64,000 nt of DNA from Pseudomonas sp. ACM7. Its GTDB lineage: Bacteria; Pseudomonadota; Gammaproteobacteria; Pseudomonadales; Pseudomonadaceae. The position numbers and the translations under genes are program-made. Below, piece after piece: positions 35,525 to 46,292 of this stretch. Numbering within the stretch: position 1 is the first letter of the stretch; every line of letters begins with the position of its first letter. The notes under the pieces are model-generated. The model saw nothing but the letters and a program-made list of their open reading frames with translations. It was not told the origin of the DNA and made no database searches. The stretch spans positions 3,992,327-4,056,326 of the forward strand of contig NZ_CP024866.1 in assembly GCF_004136015.1 (NCBI RefSeq), in the 5' to 3' direction.

Positions 35525-38155
35525 ATGACCGATATTGATGCACGCTTGCGCGAGGATGTTCACCTGTTGGGTGAGCTGTTGGGCAACACCATTCGCGAGC
35601 AGTACGGGGACGGTTTTCTCGACAAGATCGAGCAGATCCGCAAAGGCGCCAAGGCCGACCGTCGCGGTTCGATGGACGCTGAACTGAGCGCCAGCCTCAA
35701 CCAATTGAGCGAAGAAGAGTTGCTGCCGGTGGCGCGGGCGTTCAACCAGTTTCTCAACCTGGCCAATATCGCCGAGCAATATCAGCTGATTCACCGTCGC
35801 GAAGAGTCGCAGCCTGCACCGTTCGAGGCGCGGGTACTACCGGAACTGCTCGCCCGCCTGAGCGCTGAAGGTCATGGCGCCGAATCCCTGGCCCGGCAAC
35901 TGGGACGGCTGGAGATCGAACTGGTCCTCACCGCTCACCCGACTGAAGTGGCGCGCCGCACGCTGATCCAGAAGTACGACGCGATTGCCGCACAACTGGC
36001 CGCCCAGGACCATCGCGACCTGACCACCGCCGAATGCGAGCAGATCCACACGAAGTTGCAGCGTCTGATCGCCGAGGCCTGGCACACCGAAGAAATCCGT
36101 CGCACCCGCCCAACCCCGGTGGATGAAGCCAAGTGGGGCTTCGCAGTGATCGAGCATTCGCTGTGGCAGGCGATTCCCAACTATTTGCGCAAGGCTGATA
36201 AAGCCCTGCATGACGCCACTGGCCTGCACCTTCCACTGGAGGCCGCACCGATTCGCTTTGCCTCGTGGATGGGCGGCGACCGGGACGGCAACCCCAACGT
36301 GACCGCTGCCGTAACCCGTGAAGTCTTGCTGCTGGCGCGGTGGATGGCCGCGGACTTGTACCTGCGCGATGTCGATCGCCTGGCGGCCGAGTTGTCGATG
36401 CAGCAGGCCAGCGATGAATTGAAGGCCAAGGCCGGGGACAGCGCCGAACCTTACCGTGCGGTGCTTAAACAGCTGCGTGAACGCCTGCGCGCGACGCGTA
36501 ACTGGGCTCACGCCTCCTTGACGACGACCACGCCGGCACCCGCCGATGTGTTGCAAAACAATCGCGAGCTGCTCGATCCGCTGGAGCTGTGCTACCACTC
36601 GCTGCATGAGTGCGGCATGGGCGTGATCGCTGATGGGCCGCTGCTCGATTGCCTGCGCCGGGCGGTGACGTTCGGGCTGTTCCTGGTGCGGCTCGATGTG
36701 CGTCAGGACTCGACGCGACATACCGCGGCGATGACCGAGATCACCGATTACCTGGGCCTGGGGCGCTACGAGGACTGGAGCGAGGAAGAGCGCATCGTCT
36801 TCCTGATGCGTGAGCTGAACAACCGCCGGCCGTTACTGCCGGCGTACTTCAAGCCATCGGCGGACACCGCTGAAGTGATGGCGACCTGCCGGGAAATCGC
36901 TGCGGCACCGGGTGCATCGCTCGGTTCTTATGTGATCTCCATGGCCGGCGCCGCTTCCGACGTGCTGGCCGTGCAACTGCTGCTCAAAGAGTCTGGCGTG
37001 TTGCGGCCGATGCGCGTGGTGCCGCTGTTCGAAACCCTTGCCGACCTCGACAACGCCGGCCCGGTGATTGAAAAGCTCTTGCTGCTTCCGGGTTATCGCG
37101 CGCGCTTGCAAGGGCCGCAGGAAGTGATGATCGGCTACTCCGACTCGGCCAAGGATGCCGGCACTACCGCGGCGGCCTGGGCGCAGTATCGGGCGCAGGA
37201 GCGCTTGGTCGACATCTGCCGCGAGCAGCAAGTGGAACTGCTGTTGTTCCACGGTCGCGGTGGCACCGTGGGTCGCGGCGGCGGCCCGGCACACGCGGCG
37301 ATTCTGTCGCAACCGCCGGGTTCGGTGGCGGGGCGTTTCCGTACCACCGAGCAGGGGGAAATGATTCGTTTCAAATTCGGCCTGCCGGACATCGCCGAGC
37401 AGAACCTCAATCTGTATCTGGCAGCGGTATTGGAAGCGACCTTGCTACCGCCGCCGCCACCGGAGCCTGCCTGGCGCAATCTGATGGACGAATTGGCCGC
37501 CGACGGTGTCAGCGCTTATCGCGCCGTGGTGCGGGAAAATCCGCAATTCGTTGAGTATTTCCGCCAGTCCACCCCGGAGCAGGAACTGGGACGCTTGCCG
37601 TTGGGCAGTCGCCCGGCCAAGCGCCGCGCTGGCGGGATTGAAAGCCTGCGGGCGATCCCGTGGATCTTCGGCTGGACCCAGACGCGTCTGATGTTGCCGG
37701 CGTGGCTCGGCTGGGAAGCGGCGCTGAGCAAGGCGCTGGAGCGCGGCGAAGGCGAGCTGCTGGGGCAGATGCGCGAGCAGTGGCCGTTCTTCCGCACGCG
37801 CATCGATATGCTGGAAATGGTGTTGGCCAAGGCCGATGCCGATATCGCCCGGTCTTACGATGAGCGTTTGGTCGAGCCGGATCTGCTCCCTTTGGGGGCG
37901 CATTTACGCGACCTATTGTCGCAGGCGTGCTCGGTGGTCCTGGGGCTGACCGGTCAGTCGCAGCTACTGGCACATAGCCCAGCCACGCTTGAATTCATCC
38001 GCTTGCGCAACACTTACCTCGACCCTCTTCATCTATTGCAGGCTGAGTTGTTGGCGCGTTCGCGACAACAGGAAGTGGCACAGGGCAGTCCGGTAGAACA
38101 GGCGCTACTGGTGTCTGTGGCGGGGATTGCCGCCGGTTTGCGTAATACCGGCTAA
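35525..38155 (+). CDS. ppc: Phosphoenolpyruvate carboxylase
   Basis: An 876-residue anaplerotic enzyme making oxaloacetate from PEP and bicarbonate. Catalytic segments: H138 in VLTAHPTEV, the Arg/Gly-rich [28 protein letters not shown], and the C-terminal RNTG that closes the active site (QNTG in E. coli). The start is ATG 35525 ([11 protein letters not shown]) behind GGAG; the frame extends 162 codons upstream through repeats, and that is rejected. Confidence 0.96.
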   Translation: MTDIDARLREDVHLLGELLGNTIREQYGDGFLDKIEQIRKGAKADRRGSMDAELSASLNQLSEEELLPVARAFNQFLNLANIAEQYQLIHRREESQPAPFEARVLPELLARLSAEGHGAESLARQLGRLEIELVLTAHPTEVARRTLIQKYDAIAAQLAAQDHRDLTTAECEQIHTKLQRLIAEAWHTEEIRRTRPTPVDEAKWGFAVIEHSLWQAIPNYLRKADKALHDATGLHLPLEAAPIRFASWMGGDRDGNPNVTAAVTREVLLLARWMAADLYLRDVDRLAAELSMQQASDELKAKAGDSAEPYRAVLKQLRERLRATRNWAHASLTTTTPAPADVLQNNRELLDPLELCYHSLHECGMGVIADGPLLDCLRRAVTFGLFLVRLDVRQDSTRHTAAMTEITDYLGLGRYEDWSEEERIVFLMRELNNRRPLLPAYFKPSADTAEVMATCREIAAAPGASLGSYVISMAGAASDVLAVQLLLKESGVLRPMRVVPLFETLADLDNAGPVIEKLLLLPGYRARLQGPQEVMIGYSDSAKDAGTTAAAWAQYRAQERLVDICREQQVELLLFHGRGGTVGRGGGPAHAAILSQPPGSVAGRFRTTEQGEMIRFKFGLPDIAEQNLNLYLAAVLEATLLPPPPPEPAWRNLMDELAADGVSAYRAVVRENPQFVEYFRQSTPEQELGRLPLGSRPAKRRAGGIESLRAIPWIFGWTQTRLMLPAWLGWEAALSKALERGEGELLGQMREQWPFFRTRIDMLEMVLAKADADIARSYDERLVEPDLLPLGAHLRDLLSQACSVVLGLTGQSQLLAHSPATLEFIRLRNTYLDPLHLLQAELLARSRQQEVAQGSPVEQALLVSVAGIAAGLRNTG

Positions 38156-38411
38156 GGTTTTCGTCGTGGGGCAAGGCACTCGGCGCGAGCGTCGAGTTGC
38201 CTGTGGGCGAGGGCTTGAAAAGTGCTGCCAGGCGACAGTTAGTGATGGGGTTGCGACTAGGGTTACCCCGACGAAAGGCCACATCAGGCGTGGGTTTCTC
38301 CGACTTTCGGCGGCTTGTGTGGTCCGGGCCTGCTGTGTATCTTGATCAGCCTTTGACCGTTTGGGCGGTCACGACCCTTTTATTGAGATTGGCCCCACGA
38401 GGCGAATCTGA

Positions 38412-39092
<681 letters not shown>

Positions 39093-39114
39093 AAAGTCTG
39101 AATCGCTTCATCTT

Positions 39115-39143
39115 CTACGGCCCGCTTGCGGGCCGTAGTTGTT
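39115..39143 (+). terminator. Terminator of adk
   Basis: The perfect palindrome CTACGGCCCGC-TT-GCGGGCCGTAG is followed by TTGTTTAT. It lies 23 bases after the adk stop. Confidence 0.75.
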
Positions 39144-39185
39144 TATACTGGCGCACTTTTTCTGACCTCTCTTACGGAAACATCG

Positions 39186-39860
39186 ATGAGCACCTTGCTG
39201 GCCCTGGACACCGCGACTGAAGCTTGCTCCGTTGCCTTGCTGCATGACGGCAAAGTCACGAGCCATTACGAGGTGATCCCGCGCCTGCATGCGCAGAAGC
39301 TGCTGCCGATGATTCAGCAGTTGCTGGCGGATGCCGGGACCACCCTGCAAGCGGTCGATGCCATCGCTTTCGGACGTGGTCCGGGTGCGTTCACTGGCGT
39401 GCGGATCGCCATCGGCGTGGTGCAGGGGCTGGCGTTTGCGCTGGATCGTCCGGTGTTACCAGTATCGAACCTGGCCGTGCTGGCGCAGCGGGCTTATCGC
39501 GAACACGGCGTGAGCCAGGTCGCGGCCGCCATCGATGCGCGCATGGACGAAGTGTATTGGGGTTGCTACCGCGAAACGGCGGGGGAGATGCGGTTGGTTG
39601 GCAATGAAGCCGTGCTGCCGCCGGAAGTGGCCGCGTTGCCGGCAGACGCCAGCGGTGAGTGGTTTGGCGCGGGCACTGGCTGGGGTTATGCCGAGCGAAT
39701 CGCCGTCAGCCTGACCGGGCAGGATGCGGGCATGCTGCCTCACGCTGAAGACCTGTTGACCCTGGCGCGTTTTGCCTGGGCGCGTGGCGAGGCGATCGTG
39801 GCTGATGAGGCTCAGCCGGTTTATTTGCGGGATAAGGTTGCGACCCCGAAGGCGCGTTAA
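39186..39860 (+). CDS. tsaB: tRNA threonylcarbamoyladenosine biosynthesis protein TsaB
   Basis: A 224-residue ASKHA-fold partner of TsaD in making t6A37 in ANN-decoding tRNAs. The N-terminal LALDTATEACSVAL and GRGPGAFTGVRIAIGVVQGLA are diagnostic, and the central DARMDEVYWGCY is typical. The catalytic metal-binding histidines of TsaD are absent, as expected for TsaB. It starts at ATG 39186; the in-frame extension to 39126 crosses the adk terminator. Confidence 0.95.
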   Translation: MSTLLALDTATEACSVALLHDGKVTSHYEVIPRLHAQKLLPMIQQLLADAGTTLQAVDAIAFGRGPGAFTGVRIAIGVVQGLAFALDRPVLPVSNLAVLAQRAYREHGVSQVAAAIDARMDEVYWGCYRETAGEMRLVGNEAVLPPEVAALPADASGEWFGAGTGWGYAERIAVSLTGQDAGMLPHAEDLLTLARFAWARGEAIVADEAQPVYLRDKVATPKAR

Positions 39861-39881
39861 TTCATTGCAGCGAGTTGGCCC

Positions 39882-39949
39882 CATCGCGAGCAAGCTCGCT
39901 CCCACAGGGTTTACGCTAACCCCTGTGGGAGCGGGCTTGCCCGCGATGG
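39882..39949. repeat. REP inverted pair (GTGGGAGCG family)
   Basis: Facing REP copies with a short spacer lie 22 bases after the tsaB stop. Confidence 0.85.
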
Positions 39950-40092
39950 CGGACTGCGCAACGCTGCCAATCGTCACTTTATGCCCCAGCTTTTAAACCT
40001 TTTCGCTTTTATGTGTTCTAGTTATCACTCGGCAGTTTGCGAAGCGGGCTATGCGCCACTAAACTGCCACCATTGATCCCGGACATGTACTC

Positions 40093-40398
40093 ATGCGTAT
40101 AGACGGCGTTCCCTCCCAGTCCTACCCCATCAAACGCAAGCCTCGCAAAGGCCCTGTGGCGGATGACGACTACGTCGATATTGACGGCGAGCTGGAAATT
40201 CCATCCGAAGAGCAAATGGCTGCCCGCGCTGCCAAAGCCTCTGCACAACGCTTGAGCAATCTCCCCGCCCGTCAACAAGACATGCTTTATCACCGTGCCA
40301 TGAGCAGCAGTGTTGCGAAGGCCCTGGCCAGCTACCTGAGCACCGCCGGTTTTGTCGATTGGGATTCGGATGTGCTGGGCCTCGACCTGTACATCTGA
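40093..40398 (+). CDS. Conserved hypothetical protein
   Basis: A 101-residue soluble protein starting at ATG 40093. A basic N-terminus (YPIKRKPRKG) precedes an acidic segment (DDDYVDIDGELEIPSEEQ) and a helical C-terminal half ending YLSTAGFVDWDSDVLGLDLYI. Its TGA overlaps the ATG of the DUF72 gene by one base (TGATG), indicating coupled translation. No family known to me. Confidence 0.75.
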   Translation: MRIDGVPSQSYPIKRKPRKGPVADDDYVDIDGELEIPSEEQMAARAAKASAQRLSNLPARQQDMLYHRAMSSSVAKALASYLSTAGFVDWDSDVLGLDLYI

Positions 40399-41255
40399 TG
40401 CTGCCTTACTACCTGGGCTGTCCGTCCTGGAGTGAAAACGCCTGGCGCGATTATCTTTATCCGTCAGACGCCAAACCCGCTGAGTTTCTGAATCTCTATT
40501 CCCAAGTGTTTAACGCTGTGGAAGGCAATACGACCTTCTACGCGAGCCCGGCTGCGACTACTGTGCAACGTTGGGCCGAGACCATGCCCGAACACTTTCG
40601 CTTCACTGCCAAGTTCCCCGGTGACATCAGCCACAGCGGTGACCTGCGCGAACAATTGACCGCTGCCGAAACCTTCCTGCAATTGCTCAGCCCCCTCGGC
40701 GAACGGGTTTCACCGCTGTGGCTGCAACTGTCCAAAAGCTTTACGCCGCAGCGACTGTCGGAGCTTGCCGGTTTTATCGATGCTGTGGACCGGCCTCTGG
40801 CGGTTGAAGTGCGGCATGACGAGTTCTTCGCCAAGGGCGATGCCGAGAGAATGCTCAATCGCCTGCTACTGGATCGCGGTGTCGAGCGTATCTGCCTTGA
40901 TCCCCGCGCGCTGTTCAGCTGCACATCGACCGATCCCTCGGTACTTCACGCCCAATCGAAAAAGCCCAGGGTGCCGCCCCGTCCGGCCGCCTTCACGCAA
41001 TGTCCGCAGGTGCGCTTCATCGGCCATCCGCAGCTTGAGGCCAACGACCCGTTCCTGCTGCCGTGGGTCGAGAAAATCGCCGTGTGGATCGAAGAGGGTC
41101 GTACGCCTTATATCTTCCTGCACACCGCCGACAACCTGCTGGCCGCCAAACTGGCGCAACGTTTCCACGCAAAACTGATGCTGCGTTTACCTGGCCTGCC
41201 GCCGCTGCCTGAGCTATACAGAGAGCCCGCTGCCGAGCAACTTGACCTGCTCTGA
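40398..41255 (+). CDS. DUF72 (YecE-like) protein
   Basis: A 285-residue TIM-barrel-like protein. The N-terminal YYLGCPSWSENAWRDYLYP, the VEGNTTFYASP segment, FRFTAKFPGDISH and a late VRFIGHPQLEAND are characteristic of DUF72. The start ATG 40398 overlaps the previous stop. The family is widespread, with no established biochemical activity. Confidence 0.85.
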   Translation: MLPYYLGCPSWSENAWRDYLYPSDAKPAEFLNLYSQVFNAVEGNTTFYASPAATTVQRWAETMPEHFRFTAKFPGDISHSGDLREQLTAAETFLQLLSPLGERVSPLWLQLSKSFTPQRLSELAGFIDAVDRPLAVEVRHDEFFAKGDAERMLNRLLLDRGVERICLDPRALFSCTSTDPSVLHAQSKKPRVPPRPAAFTQCPQVRFIGHPQLEANDPFLLPWVEKIAVWIEEGRTPYIFLHTADNLLAAKLAQRFHAKLMLRLPGLPPLPELYREPAAEQLDLL

Positions 41256-41288
41256 AGCGGATTCCCTGCCCTTTTCAGGAGCCTGCCA

Positions 41289-42110
41289 ATGGATGCGCAA
41301 ACCCTTCGAGCCCAAGCGTTTAAAGCACTGCACGAACGCGCGGGGGCTTTTGTCATTCCTAACCCGTGGGATGCCGGCTCGGCGAAAATGCTCGCCAGCC
41401 TTGGTTTCGAAGCGCTGGCGACCACCAGTGCCGGTTACGCCTTTTCCAACGCCCGCCCCGATGGCGCGCTGACGCTGGACGACACTCTGGCAAACGTTCG
41501 GGCGATTGTTGCGGCAACCGATCTGCCCGTCGCCGTCGATCTGGAAAACGGCTTCGCTGATGATCCAGCCGAATGCGCACAGAGTATTTTGCGTGCGGCA
41601 GAGGCCGGTGCGGTTGGCGGCTCTATCGAAGATGCCACTGGCCGTGCAGCAGCGCCGATCTACTGCTTCGAGCATGCCGTCGCGCGCATCGAGGCTGCCG
41701 TGGCAGCCGCTCGCAGCTTGCCGTTTCCCTTTATGTTGACCGCTCGCGCGGAGAACTTTCTGCACGGCAACCCTGATCTCGCCGATACCATTCGCCGCTT
41801 GCAGGCGTTTGCCGAGGCGGGGGCCGACGTGCTTTATGCGCCGGGTCTGCGCAGTGCTGAAGATGTGTTGGCGGTGGTCCGCGCCGTGGCGCCCAAGCCA
41901 GTCAATGTGCTGATGTCCGGTGGGCTCAAACTGACGGTCGAGCAGTTGAGCGAAATGGGCGTCAAACGCATCAGCGTCGGCTCGGCTCTGGCCCTGGCAG
42001 CCTATGGCGAGTTTTTCCGCGCTGCCGAAGAGATCAAGACGTCGGGCACATTCGGGTTCACGTCGCGGTCCATGCCGTACGCCCAGGCCAATCAATTGTT
42101 CAAAGGCTGA
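41289..42110 (+). CDS. Isocitrate lyase/PEP mutase-family protein
   Basis: A 273-residue (beta/alpha)8 enzyme of the PEP mutase/isocitrate lyase superfamily: FVIPNPWDAGSAKML, TTSAGYAFSNARPDG, VDLENGFADDPAE (metal-binding acids), GGSIEDATG and FMLTARAENFLHG. The catalytic cysteine loop of true isocitrate or methylisocitrate lyases (KKCGH) is absent, so it is more like the PEP phosphonomutase/oxaloacetase branch. The start ATG 41289 follows CAGGAG. Substrate unknown. Confidence 0.82.
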   Translation: MDAQTLRAQAFKALHERAGAFVIPNPWDAGSAKMLASLGFEALATTSAGYAFSNARPDGALTLDDTLANVRAIVAATDLPVAVDLENGFADDPAECAQSILRAAEAGAVGGSIEDATGRAAAPIYCFEHAVARIEAAVAAARSLPFPFMLTARAENFLHGNPDLADTIRRLQAFAEAGADVLYAPGLRSAEDVLAVVRAVAPKPVNVLMSGGLKLTVEQLSEMGVKRISVGSALALAAYGEFFRAAEEIKTSGTFGFTSRSMPYAQANQLFKG

Positions 42111-42112
42111 CG

Positions 42113-42808
42113 ATGCGGTTTCGGTGGTGGCTGCTGTTGATGCTGTTAATCATTGGCACGGCGGCGGTGAGCGTCTGGCGCGGCTGGATCTCTCTGCCAC
42201 CACAGTGGAATCCCTGGGCGCCGCTGGACGTGAAGGCCGCGCCCAATTTTCTGACCCGCTACAAACTGATGCGCCTGAGCGATGATCCGCAGTTGTGCGA
42301 TCAAGCCCTGAGCAGCTCGGGATTGCGCGTGACCCATCAGGCCGACAGCCCCGATGCGACGTGTCCATTGATCAACGCCTTGCGTGTGCAAGGCGGCGAG
42401 GTGGCGCTGAGCAGCAGTTTCCTCGCCAGTTGCCGCCTGGCGGTGTCGTTTGCCCTGTTCGAACACCACGCCCTGCAACCCGCCGCGCAAGCGGTCTACG
42501 GTCAAGCAGTAACGCGTGTCGACCATCTCGGCAGCTTTGCCTGTCGCAACGTCTACAGCCGCGAAAACGGCAGACGCAGCCAGCATGCAAGTGCCAATGC
42601 GCTGGACATCGCCGGTTTTCGCTTGGCCGATGGCCGATCCATCAACGTGCTCAAGGATTGGCCGAAGGATAATCAGGACGCACGGTTTTTACGTCAGGTT
42701 CGCGATAGCGCCTGCGACATGTTCAGTGTGGTATTGAGTCCGGACTACAACGCCGCCCATCGCAATCACTTTCATGTGGATGTCGGGCCGTGGTGGGTGT
42801 GTCGCTGA
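42113..42808 (+). CDS. Extensin-like C-terminal domain protein
   Basis: A 231-residue membrane-anchored protein: an N-terminal signal/anchor (residues 5-22) followed by a periplasmic extensin-like domain (PF06904 type). The RRSQHASANALDIAGF and AAHRNHFHVDVGP segments form an H...D...HxH metal-site pattern like that of LAS (M15) peptidoglycan peptidases. Several cysteines (C60, C85, C107, C143) suggest disulfides. A role in cell-wall cleavage is inferred. It starts two bases after the previous stop. Confidence 0.82.
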   Translation: MRFRWWLLLMLLIIGTAAVSVWRGWISLPPQWNPWAPLDVKAAPNFLTRYKLMRLSDDPQLCDQALSSSGLRVTHQADSPDATCPLINALRVQGGEVALSSSFLASCRLAVSFALFEHHALQPAAQAVYGQAVTRVDHLGSFACRNVYSRENGRRSQHASANALDIAGFRLADGRSINVLKDWPKDNQDARFLRQVRDSACDMFSVVLSPDYNAAHRNHFHVDVGPWWVCR

Positions 42809-42825
42809 AGGCCTGTTATTGAAGG

Positions 42826-43446
42826 TCAGGCGGCGATACGCAGGTTCTGCAGGACGATCGGGCGAGCCCAGCCGTTATCGAAATCGAGTTGTTTCTGTTG
42901 CTCCACCAGCTCTTCGGGCGAGAACGGCGGGAATGGCTTGTCCAGCAGATCGAGTTCGAACTCGGCGATCGGCAGGTGCAGTGGACGCGGTTGCGGGGCG
43001 GCGCCAGGCACTGGCAGCGGTTGACCGGCAGTAAGCACGATCGGGCGGACCCAGCGGCTTTCGAAGTCCTGTTGCTTCTGTTGAGCGACGATTTCTTGTG
43101 CCGGGAACGGTGGGAAAGGTTTGTCGGCCAGGTCCATTTCGAACTCGGCAATCGGCAGGAACAGTGGCTCGGGAGGGCGGACCTCGGTTTCTTTCACATC
43201 GCATTCGCGCTGGGAAATGATATGAGCCAGCAGTTCGCTGCCAACGGTGGGTTCGACCGGGCTGTCGAGATCGACCGGTGGAAAGTTGAGAGAAGCCGGT
43301 ACGACATCGCCCGACTGATCGGCCAGGGCCTGGGCAAAGAAATCCTGCCACAGGTGACTGACGCCGCTCAGTGCTTGGGAGTTTCGTAGACCAAAATCGC
43401 CGTGGGGCGAGATGTAGCCTATCGATGTGCGTTGAATGTCTGACAT
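42826..43446 (-). CDS. Hypothetical protein with a 45-residue internal duplication
   Basis: A 206-residue, proline- and acid-rich soluble protein. Residues 95-139 and 156-200 are near copies (LPIAEFEMDLADKPFPPF and LPIAEFELDLLDKPFPPF; each ends in RPIVL) at a period of 61. The N-terminal 90 residues are not repeated. It starts at ATG 43446, divergent from rsmJ across 93 bases. No domain is recognised; the motif could be a peptide-binding or scaffolding repeat. Confidence 0.8.
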   Translation of the reverse strand: MSDIQRTSIGYISPHGDFGLRNSQALSGVSHLWQDFFAQALADQSGDVVPASLNFPPVDLDSPVEPTVGSELLAHIISQRECDVKETEVRPPEPLFLPIAEFEMDLADKPFPPFPAQEIVAQQKQQDFESRWVRPIVLTAGQPLPVPGAAPQPRPLHLPIAEFELDLLDKPFPPFSPEELVEQQKQLDFDNGWARPIVLQNLRIAA

Positions 43447-43539
43447 TTCTCTCGGTCGACGCTCAGCTCTGGCAAAATGCTCGATAGTTTTGTTATCGGC
43501 CGTTTTTGCCGATCATTAATTTTTTGAGCGTGTTTTCCC

Positions 43540-44322
43540 ATGATTGAGCAACCTGCGGCCTGCCGCATCCATGTCGAGGCCCTGGCCGCGACTTTTCAGC
43601 CACAGGCCGAACAATGGGCCGAGCGCCTGGGTTTGCCGATGCAGGTGGATGACGGTGAGTTTGCCTTGCAGGTCGGCGACCAGGGTTTGCAGCTACAGCA
43701 ACTGGGCCCGGACGCACCGGGGCCGGTGCGGGTGGACTTTGTCGAGGGCGGTGCGGCCCATCGCCGCTTGTACGGCGGCGGTAGCGGTCAGATGATCGCC
43801 AAGGCGGTCGGGGTTGCCCAAGGCGTGCGTCCGCGCGTGCTGGATGCCACGGCGGGGCTGGGCAAAGATGCGTTCGTGCTGGCGAGCCTGGGCTGCGAGA
43901 TGAGCCTGATCGAGCGTCAGCCGCTGATTGGCGCGTTGCTCGAAGATGGCCTGGCACGCGGCGCGGAAGACTTTGACGTGGCGCCGATTGTGGCGCGGAT
44001 GCGCTTGCTCAAGGGCAATTCGATCGAGGTGATGCGCAATTGGGAAGGCGAGCCGCCACAGGTGATCTACCTCGACCCGATGTTTCCCCATCGTGAGAAA
44101 ACGGCCTTGGTGAAGAAGGAAATGCGCCTGTTTCGGCCGCTGGTAGGCGATGACCCGGATGCGCCAGCACTGCTCGAAGCGGCGTTGGCGTTGGCCAGCC
44201 ATCGAGTGGTGGTCAAGCGCCCGCGCAAGGCGCCGTGTATCGAAGGGCCGAAGCCGAGTCATGCGCTGGATGGGAAATCCAGCCGGTATGACATTTACCC
44301 GAAGAAAGCGCTCAAGCCTTAA
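43540..44322 (+). CDS. rsmJ: 16S rRNA (guanine-1516-N2)-methyltransferase RsmJ
   Basis: A 260-residue methyltransferase. The AdoMet motif is [20 protein letters not shown], and the catalytic motif is [19 protein letters not shown]. The C-terminal [30 protein letters not shown] is the RsmJ (YhiQ) signature. It methylates G1516 of 16S rRNA. Monocistronic; a REP pair follows immediately. Confidence 0.94.
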   Translation: MIEQPAACRIHVEALAATFQPQAEQWAERLGLPMQVDDGEFALQVGDQGLQLQQLGPDAPGPVRVDFVEGGAAHRRLYGGGSGQMIAKAVGVAQGVRPRVLDATAGLGKDAFVLASLGCEMSLIERQPLIGALLEDGLARGAEDFDVAPIVARMRLLKGNSIEVMRNWEGEPPQVIYLDPMFPHREKTALVKKEMRLFRPLVGDDPDAPALLEAALALASHRVVVKRPRKAPCIEGPKPSHALDGKSSRYDIYPKKALKP

Positions 44323-44335
44323 GACCGCGTCGCTC

Positions 44336-44425
44336 CCATCGCGAGCAAGCTCGCTCCCACATTCGACCGCGTTCCCTTGAGAAGACTCGGTCAAATGTGG
44401 GAGCGGGCTTGCTCGCGAAGGGGCC
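44336..44425. repeat. REP inverted pair (GTGGGAGCG family)
   Basis: Facing REP copies lie between the convergent rsmJ and mexL genes. Confidence 0.85.
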
Positions 44426-44446
44426 AGAACAGACAACCGAAACCTA

Positions 44447-45091
44447 TCAGGCTGTCTCTGGTCTATACGCCCGCATAAACAACCCCACCACTTCCTGCAC
44501 ATGGCTCTCGGCCGCATCCCCGGTCAACGGCTCGCCACAGCCATAAAGCAGCCTGAAATTCCCCGCACCCTTGAGCAGGCAGAAGAAATGCTCGGCCGCA
44601 TTGCGCGGTTTGTCGATGCTCAACGCGCCGCTCTGATCAACCTTGGTCAGCAACCGCTCCATGCCCTGCAGCATGCGCTCAGGCCCGGCCTCGAAGAAGA
44701 TCAGCGAGAGTTTCGGGTCCTGGCTGCCCAGCGTCATCATCAGCCGGTGCAGATTGACCGATTCGTCACTGTTGATCAGTTGATGAAAGCCGCGCGCGAT
44801 GTTCAACAGCACCGTTTCTACGGCAGTGCCGTCCGGCAATTCGAAAAACAACGTCGGCAATTGCTCTTCGCACTTGGCCATCACGGCGGCGGAGAACAGC
44901 GTCTCCTTGTCGTTGAAATGGCTGTAGACCGTCAGCTTCGACACACCGGCATCGGCCGCGACGGCGTCCATGCTGGTATTCGCATAACCCTTGCTCAGAA
45001 ACAGAATTTTCGCCGCATCGAGGATCGCCTGGCGCTTGGCCAGATCCTTGGGACGGCCCGGACCGTTGGGTGCTGAAAGATTGTTCGACAT
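44447..45091 (-). CDS. mexL: TetR-family repressor, MexL-like
   Basis: A 214-residue regulator: an N-terminal helix-turn-helix (RQAILDAAKILFLSKGYANTSMDAVAADAGVSKLTVYSHFNDKETLF, residues 19-65) and a C-terminal TetR_C domain (AefR-like). It is divergent from the mexJ-mexK pair across 94 bases, exactly as mexL in P. aeruginosa, where it represses mexJK. Ligand specificity cannot be read here. Confidence 0.85.
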   Translation of the reverse strand: MSNNLSAPNGPGRPKDLAKRQAILDAAKILFLSKGYANTSMDAVAADAGVSKLTVYSHFNDKETLFSAAVMAKCEEQLPTLFFELPDGTAVETVLLNIARGFHQLINSDESVNLHRLMMTLGSQDPKLSLIFFEAGPERMLQGMERLLTKVDQSGALSIDKPRNAAEHFFCLLKGAGNFRLLYGCGEPLTGDAAESHVQEVVGLFMRAYRPETA

Positions 45092-45134
45092 TATTCGCTT
45101 TTAATACTGGACTGGTGAGTTTGCTATTAATAAC

Positions 45135-45148
45135 ATACCGCTCAGTAT
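45135..45148. promoter_or_regulatory. Candidate MexL operator in the mexL-mexJ intergenic region
   Basis: ATACCGCTCAGTAT is a 14-base partial palindrome (ATAC...GTAT outer arms). A related inverted half-site (TTTTAATACTGGACTGGT, about 45098-45115) lies 20 bases away, so the two TACTG-type half-sites face each other. The site lies between the divergent genes, where a repressor of both would bind. Confidence 0.45.
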
Positions 45149-45185
45149 AATTATTCCAAGCACCATTAGCGAAAGGTCCTTCACC

Positions 45186-46286
45186 ATGTTCCGCTATGCC
45201 TTGCCCCTCGCGTTGCCAGTCTGTCTGGCGTTTTTATTGTCTGCGTGTGGTCACGAAGAGGCGCCTCAAGTCACCGTTCGCCCGGCCATGGTCGTACAGC
45301 CAGAGCCGTCGTCCCAGGCGATGGAAAGTTTTCCCGGTGAAGTCCGCGCTCGCTATGAGCCAGACCTGGCGTTTCGCATTGGCGGTAAAGTCAGTCGACG
45401 ACTGGTCGAAGAGGGGCAGCGGGTCAAGGCTGATCAACCTTTGGCGGAGCTCGATCCTCAGGACGTGCGCCTGCAACTGGAAGCCACCCGTGCCCAGGTC
45501 GCCGCTGCCGAGGCCAACCTGAGCCTGGTGCGCGCCGAACGTGATCGCTACAAGACCCTGATGGACCGTCAGATGGTCAGCCGTTCGCAGTACGACAATT
45601 CCGAAAACCTTTACCGATCCGGTGAAGCCCGCCTCAAGCAAATCAAAGCCGAATTCAACGTTTCGACCAATCAGGCCAGTTACGCCGTGCTGCGTGCGCC
45701 TCAGGATGGCGTGGTGGCTAAACGCGCGGTTGAAGTCGGGCAAGTGGTGGCGGCGGGGCAAACCGTATTTACCCTCGCCACCGATGGCGAACGCGAGGTG
45801 TTGATCAGCGTGCCGGAGCAGAGCTTTGGCCGCTTCAAGGTCGGTCAGCCAGTGTCAGTCGAACTGTGGACCCAACCCGACCAACGTTTCGCCGGGCGCA
45901 TCCGTGAGCTGTCGCCCGCTGCCGATCCCAAATCGCGCACCTTTGCCGCCCGCATCGCGTTCACTGCCGGCAAGGTCCCCGCTGAACTCGGCCAGAGCGC
46001 CCGGGTGTTCGTTCAGACATCCGATGTGGTGCCGCTGTCGGTGCCGCTTTCCGCGCTGACCGCGGAAAACGGCGCGACCTACGTCTGGGTTGTCACTACC
46101 AACAACACCTTGAAGAAAACCCCGGTCCGGGTCGGTGCCTTCGGCGAGAAAACCGTACCGGTGCTCGAAGGCCTGAATGCCAGCGACTGGGTGGTGGCCG
46201 CTGGCGTCCATGTGCTGCTTGAAGGGCAGCAGGTGCGTCCGGTGGATCGCTCCAACCGCGTGGTCAATCTGGCGGACAAGGAGTAA
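45186..46286 (+). CDS. mexJ: RND efflux periplasmic adaptor, MexJ-like
   Basis: A 366-residue membrane-fusion lipoprotein: lipobox LLSAC (cysteine at residue 21), a biotinyl-lipoyl-like split domain (AFRIGGKVSRRLVEEGQRVKADQPLAELD; VLRAPQDGVVAKRAVEVGQVV), a coiled-coil hairpin (about 95-150) and a C-terminal beta-barrel. It bridges the MexK pump to an outer-membrane channel. No outer-membrane protein gene is encoded here, as in P. aeruginosa, where MexJK borrows OprM. Six bases separate it from mexK. Confidence 0.88.
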   Translation: MFRYALPLALPVCLAFLLSACGHEEAPQVTVRPAMVVQPEPSSQAMESFPGEVRARYEPDLAFRIGGKVSRRLVEEGQRVKADQPLAELDPQDVRLQLEATRAQVAAAEANLSLVRAERDRYKTLMDRQMVSRSQYDNSENLYRSGEARLKQIKAEFNVSTNQASYAVLRAPQDGVVAKRAVEVGQVVAAGQTVFTLATDGEREVLISVPEQSFGRFKVGQPVSVELWTQPDQRFAGRIRELSPAADPKSRTFAARIAFTAGKVPAELGQSARVFVQTSDVVPLSVPLSALTAENGATYVWVVTTNNTLKKTPVRVGAFGEKTVPVLEGLNASDWVVAAGVHVLLEGQQVRPVDRSNRVVNLADKE

Positions 46287-46292
46287 TCCCCA

